Source: Ligustrum vulgare
Lineage: Eukaryota > Streptophyta > Magnoliopsida > Lamiales > Oleaceae
Direction of reading: 5' to 3'
Length of the DNA: 64,000 nucleotides
NCBI GenBank assembly: GCA_963555705.1
Contig: OY743184.1
Span: forward strand, 28,846,639 to 28,910,638
Part shown: in pieces, positions 45,991 through 58,047 of the stretch
How positions within the stretch are numbered: the stretch's first letter is position 1
How the letters are laid out: each line of letters starts with the position of its first letter
Notes under the pieces: generated by a model
What the model saw: only the letters and a program-made list of their open reading frames with translations
Told to the model about the DNA's origin: nothing
The model's database searches: none
Position numbers and translations under genes: made by a program

Positions 45991-47104
45991 TTGTTGTAAG
46001 ACCGCTTTTCAGTTTTCGTGCAGTTTTAAATTTCATGTAATAATTAGTTTAATGTTATTATAAATTTTAAATTTATTGATATTTTTAATGTCAATAATTT
46101 GAATTATTTTGCAGTGGAAGGACTTGGATGCCGCCTCGACCAATGTGCCAATTATAAAAAAAAAAAAATTAAATTGTTTACGTGCAATTCTATGTCTATT
46201 TGTTTATTTTAATTGTTGAACTTGCCAATTTCTATTTTTATTAAATTGTAAGTTACCAAATTTGCATGAATGTGAAATTGGGGAAAGTTTAGTGTACATG
46301 GAGAGTAAATATAAGTTATGGACTTACTGTGCACATGGAGAGAAATGAGGGACCAAATTGAAAATTACCAAAATTTTATATCGAAACCTAAACTAATCCC
46401 ACCCAGAACCGTTCCTATCTCTCTCAACCCTCATTTTCGCCATCTCTCACCCGACTCCATCTCTCTGACTCGACTCGACTCTCTTCTCGCCTCCATCACT
46501 CTCGTCTCTCTCGCCTCCATCACTCTCGGCCAATCATAGCTCTGCCACCACCACACCGCCGGTAACCACCACAGTAAGGCACCCTTCCTGCCTTCTTTCT
46601 TACCCTTTCTCTTCACCAACGCACCACACACACACCCACGCAGTCACGCACACTGCACACAAACACACACACACAACACACACATGTAATTGGTGTATGT
46701 ATATATGGAAGTGTATGTATTTGTTGATGTATATTTGTGTTGGGTGTATGTAAATGTGTGTTGGTTCTCATATTTTCATATTCAAGTTCACTTGATTTCG
46801 AATTATACCGTTAATTGGGGATTTAGTAATGCTTATATATGTGTATATTGATGTATATATGTATATATAGCTGGGTATCTTTTACAGTAGATTTTCAGAT
46901 TCTTACTTAGTATAATTTCGAAATTTAATTGATTAAATTCAATTTTTAAATTTAGGTATTTAGTGTTTATATGTATGCGTTAATGATGGATTTCGAAAAT
47001 TATTAAATTGATTTGTTAAATTGATATTCTTCTAGTTTAATGAAGGGTTAAATTTAGAATTTTAGAATTTGGGAAACGTAAATAAATTTTTGATTTGTTT
47101 TAAA

Positions 47105-47105
<1 letters not shown>

Positions 47106-47157
<52 letters not shown>
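47106..47157. repeat. (TA)n microsatellite
   Basis: About 25 uninterrupted TA units inside the LTR. Confidence 0.95.
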
Positions 47158-47160
<3 letters not shown>

Positions 47161-48149
47161 TTCGGATTTTTGAGATTTATGAAAATTGTAGTTTAGTTAA
47201 CTGTTTGGGTGAAGTTTGGATATATGTTGGTTTTTAAGATTTGTGAAATTTAGGGGATTTTATGGGAGTGGATTTTATAACGTCAGGTTAAATTGTGTAA
47301 ATTTGAGTTTGAGTTTGAATTTAAAAATGAGAGTTTCTAACGTGGATTGAAATTTATCTCTTATTTTCGAATATGATTTTATGTGTTTTGGTTATTATGT
47401 AAAGTCACGCATGGGTTAAATTGAAGTTTTAATCTCGGTTAATATTTGATTATTATTAAAATGAATAATGAATGTGTTTGTGAACTGAAAGTTATACGTT
47501 TTTTCGAATGCTTTAAATCTTTTGATTTCGAGTATTGTATGGAAGTATTTAATATATCTTAATACCTTGTTTGGAATAAATGATCACAAGAATGAAAAGG
47601 GAAAAAAGATTTATTGTTTTAACTTGTTTAATGTAATGTTAAAAGAATGATGAATGTATCAATTTGAACTGAAAGTATATTTTACTAAATGAATGGATAC
47701 AACTAGGATTTTGGTACGTTGACGACACGGGTAGTCGAGGCTCCTCCACTTGCAAATTCAGATAACGGTAAATACTAAGGATGTCAGGTAAGTAAACTCC
47801 CCCTATTTTTATTAAAGTTGAAAGTTAATGTGAAATTACTGTACTCAAGTGACAGTTATGTAAATTGCTTATTTCGATGCTTTCGTTACTTTATATAAGT
47901 GTATATTGTTCAATTTGGAAACTATCCAAGCATTCATATATTTGTCACTCCATCACCAAGTATGCATTTGTCATGGAGTACTGGGGAAGTAAAATGATTT
48001 TAAATGAAAAGTGTGGAAAGTTCAATTTTTCTAAAAAAGTATGTATCCCAAGTTTTAAGAATAAATGGATGTACTTCTATGTCATGAAAGGTGTGAGTGG
48101 GAAATGGGACGCGGGGGACTGGCGTACCCGAATTAAATCGCTGTTGCAG

Positions 48150-48510
48150 TAGTAAATATTAAACCGTTTTGCGGTGACGATTGCCTAACAGTTTGACGGT
48201 GGAAAATATTAAACCATTTGCGGTGACGATTGCCTAACCGTTTGGCGGTGGCAAATATTAAACCGTTTTTCGATGACGATTGCCTTACCGTTTGGTGGTG
48301 GCAAATATTAAACCGCTATGCGGTGACGATTGCTTAACCATTTGGCGGTGGCAAATATTAAACTGCTATGCGGTGACGATTGCTAAACCGTTTGGCGGTG
48401 GCAAATATTAAACCGCTTTGCGGTGACGATTGCTTAACCGCTTGGCGGTGGCAAATATTAAACCGCTTTGCGGTGACGATTGCTAAACCGCTTAGCGGTT
48501 GTAAATTTTG
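48150..48510. repeat. Seven-copy 50-bp tandem array of hairpin-forming units
   Basis: Each unit reads roughly AAATATTAAACCGCTTTGCGG then TGACGATTGCTTAACCGTTTGGCGGTGGC. Two dyads per unit, ACCGCTTTGCGGT and ACCGTTTGGCGGT, can each fold into a short stem. There are seven copies of the TGACGATTGC core, the later copies more alike than the first three. The array is absent from the shortened 3' LTR. Confidence 0.92.
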
Positions 48511-49205
48511 GAAAGTATGAAAGTCTTGAAAAGTAAAGTAAATGGGGGTAATTATTTGAATGGTCTAAGGAATTTCATGTCATGAGCATGCATCACGTGC
48601 ATAAAGTTTACTTACTGAGCTTTAGCTCACCCCAATCCCTCCCCAATATTTCAGGTGATGAAAGCTAGATGAGACGAGGAGAGCACTTGGCGACAGACTC
48701 AGGCTATACCTACCTTCAATTTTTGAAAATAAAGTTAAATTAGAATTCATTTAAGTTTCTCATTAATTATTCCTTCATTTATTATTGTTAATGGTTTGAT
48801 TGCAATTAGCTTTGAATAAGTATTAGTGTAGTATTAGAGGTTAAATGACCTCTTATTTCATTTGCTAAAGTTTATTCACTTGGAAATATATCGTTGAGGA
48901 GTTTGGGACTTATTGAATGGTTTTGATGATGTATGGGGTTGAATGAGTTGAGATGTATGCTTTAAAATGGTTTTGAAGTCCCTTTACAGGTTGGTTAAGT
49001 CCAATTTATAGAGGAGACTCTGTCGAAATTTTTGTAGAATTTTATAATAGAAAAGTAAAAAAAAAAAAATGTTGAGGTTTTAAATGTTTTGTTTACGCAT
49101 GTAAGTGAAGAAAATAAGTGTTTGAAATGTTTTATTTCCGCATTTAAAGTGAAAGGAAGTTAACACGCCTAAGTTGAAGATTTTAAACTTGGGGTGTTAC
49201 ATTTT

Positions 49206-49217
49206 TGGTATCAGAGC
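49206..49217 (+). promoter_or_regulatory. Primer binding site, tRNA-iMet type
   Basis: TGGTATCAGAGC, 4 bp inside the 5' LTR. Confidence 0.95.
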
Positions 49218-49264
49218 TAAGAGTTTTAAAAGCGATTCTGTAAACTTTTAAAATTTATTTGAAA

Positions 49265-52200
49265 ATGGTTCGGGTACTGAGTCACGCCTCAAGTGCATCT
49301 TCCTCGATCATCTGGTAAGTTAAATTTTTGTTCAAGTTAGTAAATGCGTGGTAATGTTTCCAGTATTGTAAATCTTTGAATGTTAATATGTAATGTTGTA
49401 AAGTTAAAGGTTAAGGATGTTGTTAATGAATATGGCGTGTATATCTTGATTATGTAAATGAGAAAATGAGATGGTAATGATTACTATACAATTGGGTAAT
49501 GTTCACAAATTCCTTATGTGAAAGATATGAAGTGAATGCGAATAGTGCTTTGAGTCATGGAGACTACATCGGCACGAATGTATATTTTATCCAAGTCGGA
49601 AGTTTAGAAGTCATCGAACTTAGTATTAAGCACTTATCATGCTCGATCTCGGGACTACCCACTCATTTGATAGTCCCATAATCATAGGAAAATTGATTTA
49701 CCCATCTCGGTAACTGGAGATCGTGTTTTGCTTGCCAACACATTTTGGAGAACTTTTGAACTCAAGATATGCGTTGAACGATTTCCCAATCGTGGTAAAT
49801 GGGAAGGAGTAGATGATAGATCTCATAACACCGGATATCCACGATCTTGATGTCAAACTAAGAATGGAATTGTTATTACGATATAATGCTTCAATCGTCA
49901 GTCACAATAAGGTGGTGTTTGAACCTCCAAACAAAACCCCGTTTCATTTGTTGGGGTTGAGGTGAAGCTTTCTATTTCGATAGTGTAGGTGATCAACGCT
50001 CGTCAGTTGGTGAATACAAGTTGTAAGGCCTAATTAGCTACAGTAATTGAGCTGATTAAGATAGGCCCTTATCTTTTGAACAAACTTCAATTGTTCGAGA
50101 ATGTCTAAATATGTTACCAAACGATCTTTATGATCTACCACCTAAAGAGAGATTGAATTCGTCATTGATTAAGTGCCTAGGGCAGCTCTAATATCCAAGG
50201 CACAGTATTGGATGGCTCTTGCTGAACTTAAAGAGCTCAAAGAGCAGGTATAGGATTCTTCTGGACAAGGGTTTTATTCGAACTAGCTTTTCGCTACTGA
50301 TTGCTCTTGTGTTATATACGTAAAGAAGAGAGATGGTTCTATAAGACTTTGCATAGAAAACAGAGAATTGAACAAGTGACAATAAAAATAGATATGCATT
50401 GCTAAGAATTGAGGATATGTTGATCAGCTTCAAGGTTTGGGGTATTTTTCTTAGATCGAGTTGCAATCTGTTTTCCATCATTTGAGGATCAAAGAAAAGG
50501 ACCTTCCAAAGACAGCTTTCCATATTGGATAAGGACATTATGAGTTCTTAGTGGTGTTGTTCAGGTTAACAAATACCCTTGCAGCATTAATGGACTTAAT
50601 GCATTGGGTCTTTAAAGAATATTTTGACCAAGTTGTTATAGTTTTCATTGATGACATATTGATCTATTCGAGGTCTGAGAATAAACAAGACATTTGAGGA
50701 TCGTGCTTTAGAAACTTAGAGAAGAGAAATTTTTACTAAGTTTAAGAAGTGTGAGTTCTGGCTGGATAGGGTGTCATTCTTGGGGCATGTTGTATCAAGG
50801 GAAGGTATTAATGTTGATCAGAGTAAGATTGAGGAAGTTTGGCGATGCCATATAATGTTCAAGAAGTTCGTAGTTTTCTCGGATTAGCTGGTTACTACCA
50901 GAGATTTGTCGAGGAATTTTCCAAGATTGCCTCATCGTTGACTAAGTTGACTAGAAATGATACAAAATTTAAGTGGAGTTCGGATTGTGAAACACAGTTG
51001 ACAACTGTGCCCATTTTAACTATTCCACAAGGAAATGAATGGTTGTTCATATACATTGATGTGTCATTAAAAGGGCTCGGTTGTGTTCTTATGCAATATG
51101 ATAAGGTGATGGCCTACACTTCTAGGAAACTGAAGGAGTAAAGAATTGTAAAATTTAAGATTTATTGAAATTGAGAGATTGGTATAAATAAGATTTTAGT
51201 GATTTATTGATGTAGAAATGTTCAGGTGATATTTATGATGGTTATTATACTATGATCTTAAGGAGATTGATATGATTAAATGTTGAGGTCATTTGGTATG
51301 GTGATAAGTGACATTTCACATGATTACCACAAGTTATGGTGAATAGATAGTTAATGAATGTTATGATTGTCCTATGGAAGAATAGTGTGATGATATGTTT
51401 GAACTAATTTATCTTATCTTGATAAATGGTTTGTTTATTGATAAATATGACCTATGGTCGGGAAATTTCATTTGTTTATGACAAGATAGATGAATTTATT
51501 TAAAATTTTGGTGATGTAGTTGTGGATACTCATTGTTGGTTGTGCATTAGATGTGAGTAGAGCATATTATCCATTTTGAGATCTCCATGGAATATACATA
51601 AATTTGGGTTGTTTAAAATCTAAGATGATCATTAGTGTGACTTTTACTTATTGTGGAGTTGTATCTTTGGGTTAAGTAAACTTGAGGACGAATCCTATAT
51701 GAATGAATCGCAAAAGTCTTATTCATTGGTGATAGGTCAATGATTTATTTATAAAATACTTGGTTAGAGTATTGTTGAAATATGGCATACATTGAGGTTT
51801 TGGAAAAAAAAATTGAGAATGTCATATTGATCTTATAATGATTTTGAAAGCATGGATTCTTAAATTAGTACCTTAGCTTTAGTTTTAAGATGAGTGTATG
51901 ATGCTGAATACTTGATTACAATATATAAGTATGGGTTACAGGATTTAAGTTTCACCCTCCGAATTTAAAAGAAATGTTAGCATGTTTAGAAAGGATTTCG
52001 TTCGTAAATCTTTCCAGAAAGATTCTGTAAAAGTATTAGTATTTCTACTGTATATTTTGGTATGGACGTCAAGTTTCACTAATTCTGGATTATAAAGTCT
52101 TATTTTGGTCAATATTCTTGATTTTAGTTTTAAGAATGCGATCAATCAATATATATATTAAGGTTTAGACGTTAGAATAGATCCTAGGAAAGGCTGGAAA

Positions 52201-52900
52201 TAGAAAGTTAGTGGATGGATTCATAAGTGGGATAATGTCGGTTGATGGTCTCCTACAACAATAACTATCAAACTTCGGTCACGTATGAGGTACTATACAG
52301 GAAGAAGTGTAGATCACCAGTTCATTGAGATGAGATAGGAGAAAGAAAATTATTGGGTCCAGAAATAGTACAACAAAAAGCAGAAGTTGTTGAAAAGATT
52401 CGTCAGCAGATGAAAACTGTACAGAGTAGACAAAAAAAAAGCTATGCGGACAAAAGAAGGAAATCTTTGGAATTCGCCGCAGGCGATATGATATTTTTGA
52501 AGGTAGCTCCAATAAAATGAATTATGAGGTTCGGGAAGAAAAGAAGGTTGAGCCTTTTGTTGGCCCCTTGAGAGGCTAGAAATGATGAGCGACCTAATTT
52601 ATCTGATTGCATTGCTACCAAAACCATCTGGGATACAAAAGGTGTTTTACGTCTTATTGTCAAGGAAGTATTATCCAGACTCATGTTATATTCTCAGCTA
52701 TGAGTAATTAGATCTTCGTGAGAAATTGATATATGAATAGTCACATGCGAGAACCTTAGAAAAGGTTAATAAGGCACTTAGGAGAAAGAAGGTAACATTA
52801 GTTAAAGCCCTTTGGAGGAATCATGCAGTAGAAGAGGCTACTTGGGAACGCGAAGATGAAATGCATGCCAAGTATCCACACCTTTTTGGTAAGTTTTAAT
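49265..52900 (+). pseudogene. Decayed gag-pol of the second Tekay element
   Basis: The first codons after an ATG at 49265 look like a gag start, but gag is otherwise missing. Protease-region remnants may lie at 49540-49680. Reverse transcriptase remnants start near 50220 (VKKRDGSIRLCI, then [12 protein letters not shown] at about 50645), followed by FLGHVV and, after frame changes, [22 protein letters not shown] (about 50860). RNase H gives [22 protein letters not shown] (about 51075). Between about 51140 and 52240 I read no convincing motif. The integrase tail returns at 52290 (KLLGPE, SYADKRRKSLEF). The chromodomain-like end VTLVKALWRNHAVEEATWE lies at about 52795-52850. Confidence 0.85.
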
Positions 52901-52922
52901 TTCGAGGACGAAATTTCTTTTT

Positions 52923-52936
52923 AGGGGGTAAGGAAT
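52923..52936 (+). promoter_or_regulatory. Polypurine tract of the second Tekay element
   Basis: AGGGGGTAAGGAAT directly precedes the TGTAAGACC start of the 3' LTR. Confidence 0.8.
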
Positions 52937-54100
52937 TGTAAGACCACTTTTCAGTTTTCGTGTAATTTTAAATTTCACGTAATAATTAGTTTAATGTTAT
53001 TATAAATTTTAAATTTATTGATATTTTTAATGTCGGTAATTTGAATTATTTTGCAGTGGAAGGACTTGGATGCCGTCTCGACCAATGTGCCAATTATAAA
53101 AAAAAAAAAAATTAAATTTTTTACGTGGAATTCTATGTCTATTTGTTTATTTTAATTGTTGAACTTGCCAATTTCTATTTTTATTAAATTGTAAGTTACC
53201 AAATTTGCATGAATGTGAAATTGGAGAAAGTTTAGTGTACATGGAGAGTAAATATAAGTTATGGACTTACTGTGCACATGGAGAGAAATGAGGGACCAAA
53301 TTGAAAATTACCAAAAGTTTATATCAAAACCTAAACTAATCCCACCCAGAACCGTTCCTATCTCTCTCAACCCTCATTTTCGCCATCTCTCACCCGACTC
53401 CATCTCTCTGACTCGACTCTCCTCTCTTCTCGCCTCCATCACTCTCGTCTCTCTCGCCTCCATCACTCTCGACCAATCATAGCTCCGCCACCACCACACC
53501 GCCGGTAACCACCACAGTAAGGCACCCTTCCTGCCTTCTTTCTTCCCCTTTCTCTTCACCGACGCACCACACACACACCCACACAGTCACGCACACTGCA
53601 CACAAACGCACACACACACACGTAATTGGTGTATGTATATATGGAACTGTATGTATTTGTTGATGTATATTTGTGTTGAGTGTATGTAAATGTGTGTTGG
53701 TTCTCATATTTTCATATTCAAGTTCACTTGATTTCAAATTATACCGTTAATTGGGGATTTAGTAATGCTTATATATGTGTTTATTGATGTATATATGTAT
53801 ATATAGCTGGGTATCTTCTACAGTAGATTTTCAGATTCTGACTTAGTATAATTTAAAATTTTTTAATGTTATTATAAAATTTTAATTTTTTGATATTTTT
53901 AATGTCGATAATTTGAATTATTTTGCAATGGAAGGACTTGGATGCCGTCTCGACCAATGTGTCAATTATAAAAAAAAATTAAATTGTTTTGTTTACGCAT
54001 GTAAGTGAAGAAAATAAGTGTTTGAAATGTTTTATTTCCGCATTTAAAGTGAAAGGAAGTTAACACGCCTAAGTTAAAGATTTTAAACTTGGGGTGTTAC
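52937..54100 (+). repeat. Rearranged 3' LTR of the second Tekay element
   Basis: Positions 52937 to about 53860 match the first 0.9 kb of the 5' LTR. Then about 53862-53988 is a second copy of LTR positions about 60-190, and about 53985-54100 matches the LTR end. Roughly 2.2 kb is missing, including the 50-bp array. The second junction falls at TTGTTTACG, a word present in both parental sites. Confidence 0.88.
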
Positions 54101-55281
54101 GAAATAACAGGTCACATTTAGTTTAAAACACCTTTACACACAACGTGAAAAGATTCTTTCATGTTTTCATGTCACAGTTACACATAAAATTAAGGTCACA
54201 CACGAAACATATTGTCACATTTAGTTCAGAATAAGTCACAGCTTCTAGACAATTTGATCACCATGTTTTATTTGTGATTCTATACACTCCAATGCACGTG
54301 TAATTTCATGAAATCATATTTAGCACAACAAACAAATGCATACAGCTACCATCCTGTTTTCATGTCGCTGACACAGAAAAATGACACGAAACACAAGACA
54401 TCCGGTCACAGTTAGTTCAAAATAAGTCACAGCTACTTCACAAATTAGTCACAGTGTTTTCTTAAGATTCTATACATTCCAATGCTTTCATGGAATCATA
54501 TTTAGTACAACTAAGGAATGTGTAGAGCTACCATACTGTTTTCATGTCACAATTTATAGATAAAAATTACATGAAAACACAAAAAAATTTGGTCACATTT
54601 AGTTCAAAACAAGTCACAGTTAGTTGACAAATTTGATCACAGTGTTTATTGTGATTCTATACATTCAAATGCACATGTTATTCATGAAATCATATTTAGT
54701 GCAATGAAATCAAACACGTCGAGGCAATTTTTATTTATGTGGTATTGGTATTTACGCAACAACTTTCTAATTAAATATGAAACACCTCGTAAATCTAGAT
54801 TTCACATTTCGAGTTTTGAAGAAAACTTCATCTGGAAAACAGAATGGTAGCCAATATGCTTACCTTCAGAATCAATTCAAAGAACCGTAGCTTCTGATTC
54901 AAGGACCTATAGCTTCATAATCAATTTAACGAACAGTAGCTTCCGATTTACCCAATAAACGATGATGGTGTTTCATCGAATATGAGAGTAATGCTACCTC
55001 AATTGTTGATTATTGCCTAGAATCTTTAATTTCGGGAAGAAACAATCGATTATGTAGCTTCAATTGATTTTAGGGAGATATTATAGGGATGGGCATGGAG
55101 AGTTCTTCTTTTGTTGGTAAGTTTATTTTATTAACGAGATTGTCTGTTTATTAATAGCTAATATATTTTCTATATTATTAATTACATTAATTGTATTTAC
55201 CACCTGATTTTTAGAAAAATTACTTAAGTTTGTTAATTTTAAAAAGTGATAGTTTTACCTTTGTAGTTATGTATTGTTCCC
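54101..55281. other. MULE right terminal region
   Basis: Non-coding. At 54105-54690 about a dozen GTCACA words occur on the + strand (GGTCACATTTAG, AAGTCACAG) within imperfect repeats of roughly 240 bp (GATTCTATACA...CATTTAG). From 54750 to 55100 there is sequence that would lie upstream of mudrA, with CTTCNGATTC repeats near 54865-54950. No transposase N-terminus is readable. It ends with the terminal repeat at 55281. Confidence 0.65.
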
Positions 55282-55479
55282 TAAAATAAATTGTGATATT
55301 GGAAAACACTTTCGATGAAAATTGAAATTTGACTAAGAATAAATTTAATTTCTCTTAATTGTCTAGACGAATGCGCGTTTAAAAATAAATAAATGAATGG
55401 GCAAAGTCGAAGTGACACATTTTTAAAATAAAAATATTTATTTGAATAAATCACGAAAATTCTCTGTCGCTACAACATT

Positions 55480-55710
55480 TAGCCATCTTCAAATTAAATA
55501 ATTTTCATTAAATGGACCTTGTTACATGTAGATGACTTCTCATACACATTGGGTAGCACCTTCATTAGATTCGCCGTGGTTTTCTCTGCCGTCACATTGT
55601 GACCAACTTTCTTCAGTAGAGTCAATTGATCAAAATTATTACCATTAAACTTCCAGGCTCCCACCAACCTTCCTTCTTCACCATTTATTGCTCTCAAACA
55701 AGAACCAAAG
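55480..55710 (-). pseudogene. 5' part of the minus-strand copia gag
   Basis: The minus-strand ORF from about 55710 reads GAWKFNGNNF, TTANLMKVLPNVYEKSSTCNKVHLMK and stops being gag exactly at the ACATT duplication. Its continuation (LNTIINQL...) is at 18097. The order VYEK-S-NKVHLMK-LKM followed by LNxxNTI-NQL is that of a copia gag. The N-terminal third of a normal gag is not recognisable between here and the LTR. Confidence 0.82.
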
Positions 55711-55723
55711 CTCCGATTCAAGT

Positions 55724-56192
55724 TGTTGAGAATTAGAATTCTAATTCTATGTTTATTGAAAACAATTAATATGAAGAAAAGAAAAACAATTAAGAAACAC
55801 AAGATTTATAGAAGTTCGCTTCAATGTGAGACTACATCTTCTTTGCCCCTGTAGGAATTTACTATAATGTAATAGAATGTTTTACAAGAGAAAAACATAC
55901 ATATCATCTCTTTTTTCTCTATTTGATGGATAATAAAAGCATAAAGATTGCCCCTATTTAAAAGATTGTATAGATGCAAATCTACATTATACAATAACTC
56001 TAATTATCTACTAAAGGCAAATCAAAGTTACATAAGGATTCCAACTCCTCGATATGAGCAAATCCACTTTAGACAAGAACTCCAACTATTTAATAAATTT
56101 TTATTAGAATACAATCTCCTAAATAGTCCTAAACTAGGATTTAAGTCCTTATCCAATTGTCTCCTTGTCTAGTTATCAAATAATTTTTAACA
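55724..56192 (-). repeat. 5' LTR of the minus-strand copia element
   Basis: In + orientation it runs TGTTGAGAATTAG to AATTTTTAACA (469 bp), so on the minus strand it starts TGTTAAAAATTATTTG and ends TCTCAACA. Placement directly upstream of the copia gag fits a 5' LTR. No partner LTR is found on the left side of the stack, and no primer site beginning TGG is evident. Confidence 0.7.
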
Positions 56193-58042
56193 AGTGTGAA
56201 CAAATTACAAGAGATGGACCCATTTAGAAATTGTTATCATATCATATCATATCATATATTCTTAACCCACACATCACCCTTGCGATGCATGAATTTGACC
56301 GTTTCTAATGTAAATACTTAAACTGAGGAATAATATTTGTTACATTTGTGTATATATACATACTAATTTAAGTAATGGAATTATCAATAATAAACATTTC
56401 TTATTATAATATAGTACAATTTGTCGACGAATCAATATCTGATGTCAAATTGGCTTCACACTTTTGATATCTTTTGTATGATATAATATTATATATATGA
56501 CATTTTTCTGAACCATGTTTGAAGCTGACCGGCTTGAAACAAACGTTTTCTACATGATCGTTGTCTATTAGTTAACATATTATTAACTTGAAAAAAAATA
56601 AAAATAAAAAAATTTAATAAAAATGAAAATTTAATACACACCATTTTATATCTATTACAATTAAGATATTGATGAAGAGACCATTTAATTTCTTAAATAG
56701 CAATATTTTTTTCTTTCTTGATTAACATTAATTGTCTGCAAGGTTCAATTACGGCAGGAGACTTTTTATCAGGAATTAAAATTAAAATATGAAAAAGAAC
56801 CGGAATGCAAGTAAATTGAATTTAACAGCAAGACGATTCTTCAAAGTTATTTTAAAATACAACAATGCTACAAGCACCCACACTTGACCTCATGTATGAC
56901 AATACACTCAATGGGTTGTGGGGCCCGCTCATCAATGATGACTGACTCCATAGCTCATGTGAGTATGTTGTCATAATTGGAGTTAAGTAGGGGGTGCAAA
57001 TAGACTAATTCTTTAAAATAAATCACTTTTCTTTACAAATTATTTCTTCTTAATAAATGATCGAATATGAATTTCTTATATTAGGTGATCCTCCAAATAA
57101 TTTTTTGCATATCTTTTTTTGAAAAAATGATTTATTTGCACGTGTTCTAACACATTTATTCATATTCAAATATATTAATCTAACTTTTTCATTTTATATG
57201 TAACACAGTTACATGGAATACATTTATTACATTTCTTACGAAATATGTAATATTAAATATTAAATTTTCGACAAAAGTTTATTTAGAGTATAGAAAATAT
57301 ATTTTGACAAGAATCTATGTTTGTACTTTTGTGACGGCTCTTTTATTAAAGTATATGCTACTGCATCACCAATGCGATAGACGAATTTAACATTTTCTAA
57401 TGTAATTACTTGAATCAATGGATAATATTTGTTATATTTGTGTATATACACTAATTTCATAAACAAAATTATCAAAAATAAACATGTTATATTAAAATAC
57501 CGTACAATTTGTCGACGAATCAATATTTGCTATCAAATCAGGTTCACACTCTAAATATCATTTGTACGATAGCATTATACCAGACATTTTCTAAACAGTG
57601 CTTGAAGCCACCAACTGGAACCAAACCTAGCTTCTACACGATCATTGTTTATTGGTTAATATATTGTTAACTCGACAAAAATAAAAATAAAAAAATTGAA
57701 CGAAAAATGAAAATTTAATACATTCCATTTTACTATATATATATATATTAAGATTAAGATATAAATGAATGTACCGAGTTTAAAATTCTAGTATTGGATG
57801 ATCCTTCAAATAATTTTCCACAAAACATTAAAAAAAAAAAAAAAAGATTTCGTTGCACAAATTTAGCACATTTATTCATACTCAAATATATTAATCATTT
57901 TTTTTTTCATTTCCAATGTAACACATTTAAGCCTCTGTTCGGCAACTCCATTTATTTGGATTTTAAATCAATTTATAATCTACATGATTTCTCAAAGTGC
58001 ATTTTAATCACATGTGTTTTTTCTCTCCACTTTTCAACCACT
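56193..58042. repeat. AT-rich region with a duplicated block
   Basis: About 56280-56715 plus 57070-57235 matches about 57366-57950. Shared words include TACAATTTGTCGACGAATCA, AATAATATTTGTTA and TCAAATATATTAATC. The first copy carries an extra segment of about 350 bp (56715-57070), richer in mixed sequence (CACCCACACTTGACC, GGGGCCCGC). Nothing coding is supported. A short TATC/CATA repeat lies at 56239-56262. Confidence 0.65.
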
Positions 58043-58047
58043 CATTT

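Larger units (their letters stand above)
45995..49201 (+). repeat. 5' LTR (3.2 kb) of the second Tekay element
   Basis: Starts TGTAAGACCGCTTTTCAG and ends CTTGGGGTGTTACA. It contains a CT-rich block (46400-46640) with (CA)n, a TA microsatellite at 47106-47157 and the 50-bp tandem array at 48150-48510. It also has a TTTACTTACTGAGCTTTAGC block near 48607 like other Tekay LTRs. Confidence 0.92.
45995..54100 (+). mobile_element. Second Tekay-type Ty3/gypsy element, decayed, rearranged 3' LTR
   Basis: 5' LTR 45995-49201, tRNA-iMet-type PBS, a badly decayed pol with recognisable RT, RNase H and integrase/chromodomain pieces, PPT, and a 3' LTR (52937-54100) that is shorter than the 5' one. The left flank is CTTGT (45990-45994); the right flank GAAAT does not match, consistent with the rearranged right end. 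It is inserted in the MULE transposase gene. Confidence 0.88.
20509..55281. mobile_element. KI-type Mutator-like element with captured Ulp1 gene, TSD TAAAATAAA
   Basis: The ends are GGGAAAATTACATAG at the left and, read inward from the right, GGGAACAATACATAA. The first 14 bases match at 12 positions and the inverted repeat decays after that. A perfect 9-bp duplication, TAAAATAAA, flanks it (20500-20508 and 55282-55290), the size expected for Mutator. Its removal rejoins a solo LTR. It holds a + strand DUF1985 and Ulp1 (C48) protease pseudogene and a - strand mudrA-type transposase pseudogene, the arrangement of Kaonashi elements. About 26 kb of the 34.8 kb is later retrotransposon DNA; the MULE itself is about 8.9 kb. 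Confidence 0.88.

Noticed and set aside
46318..46539. 73-codon ORF present in nearly identical form at 53261-53482
   Set aside because: Conservation is explained by the two LTRs of one element; no evidence of translation or of a domain.
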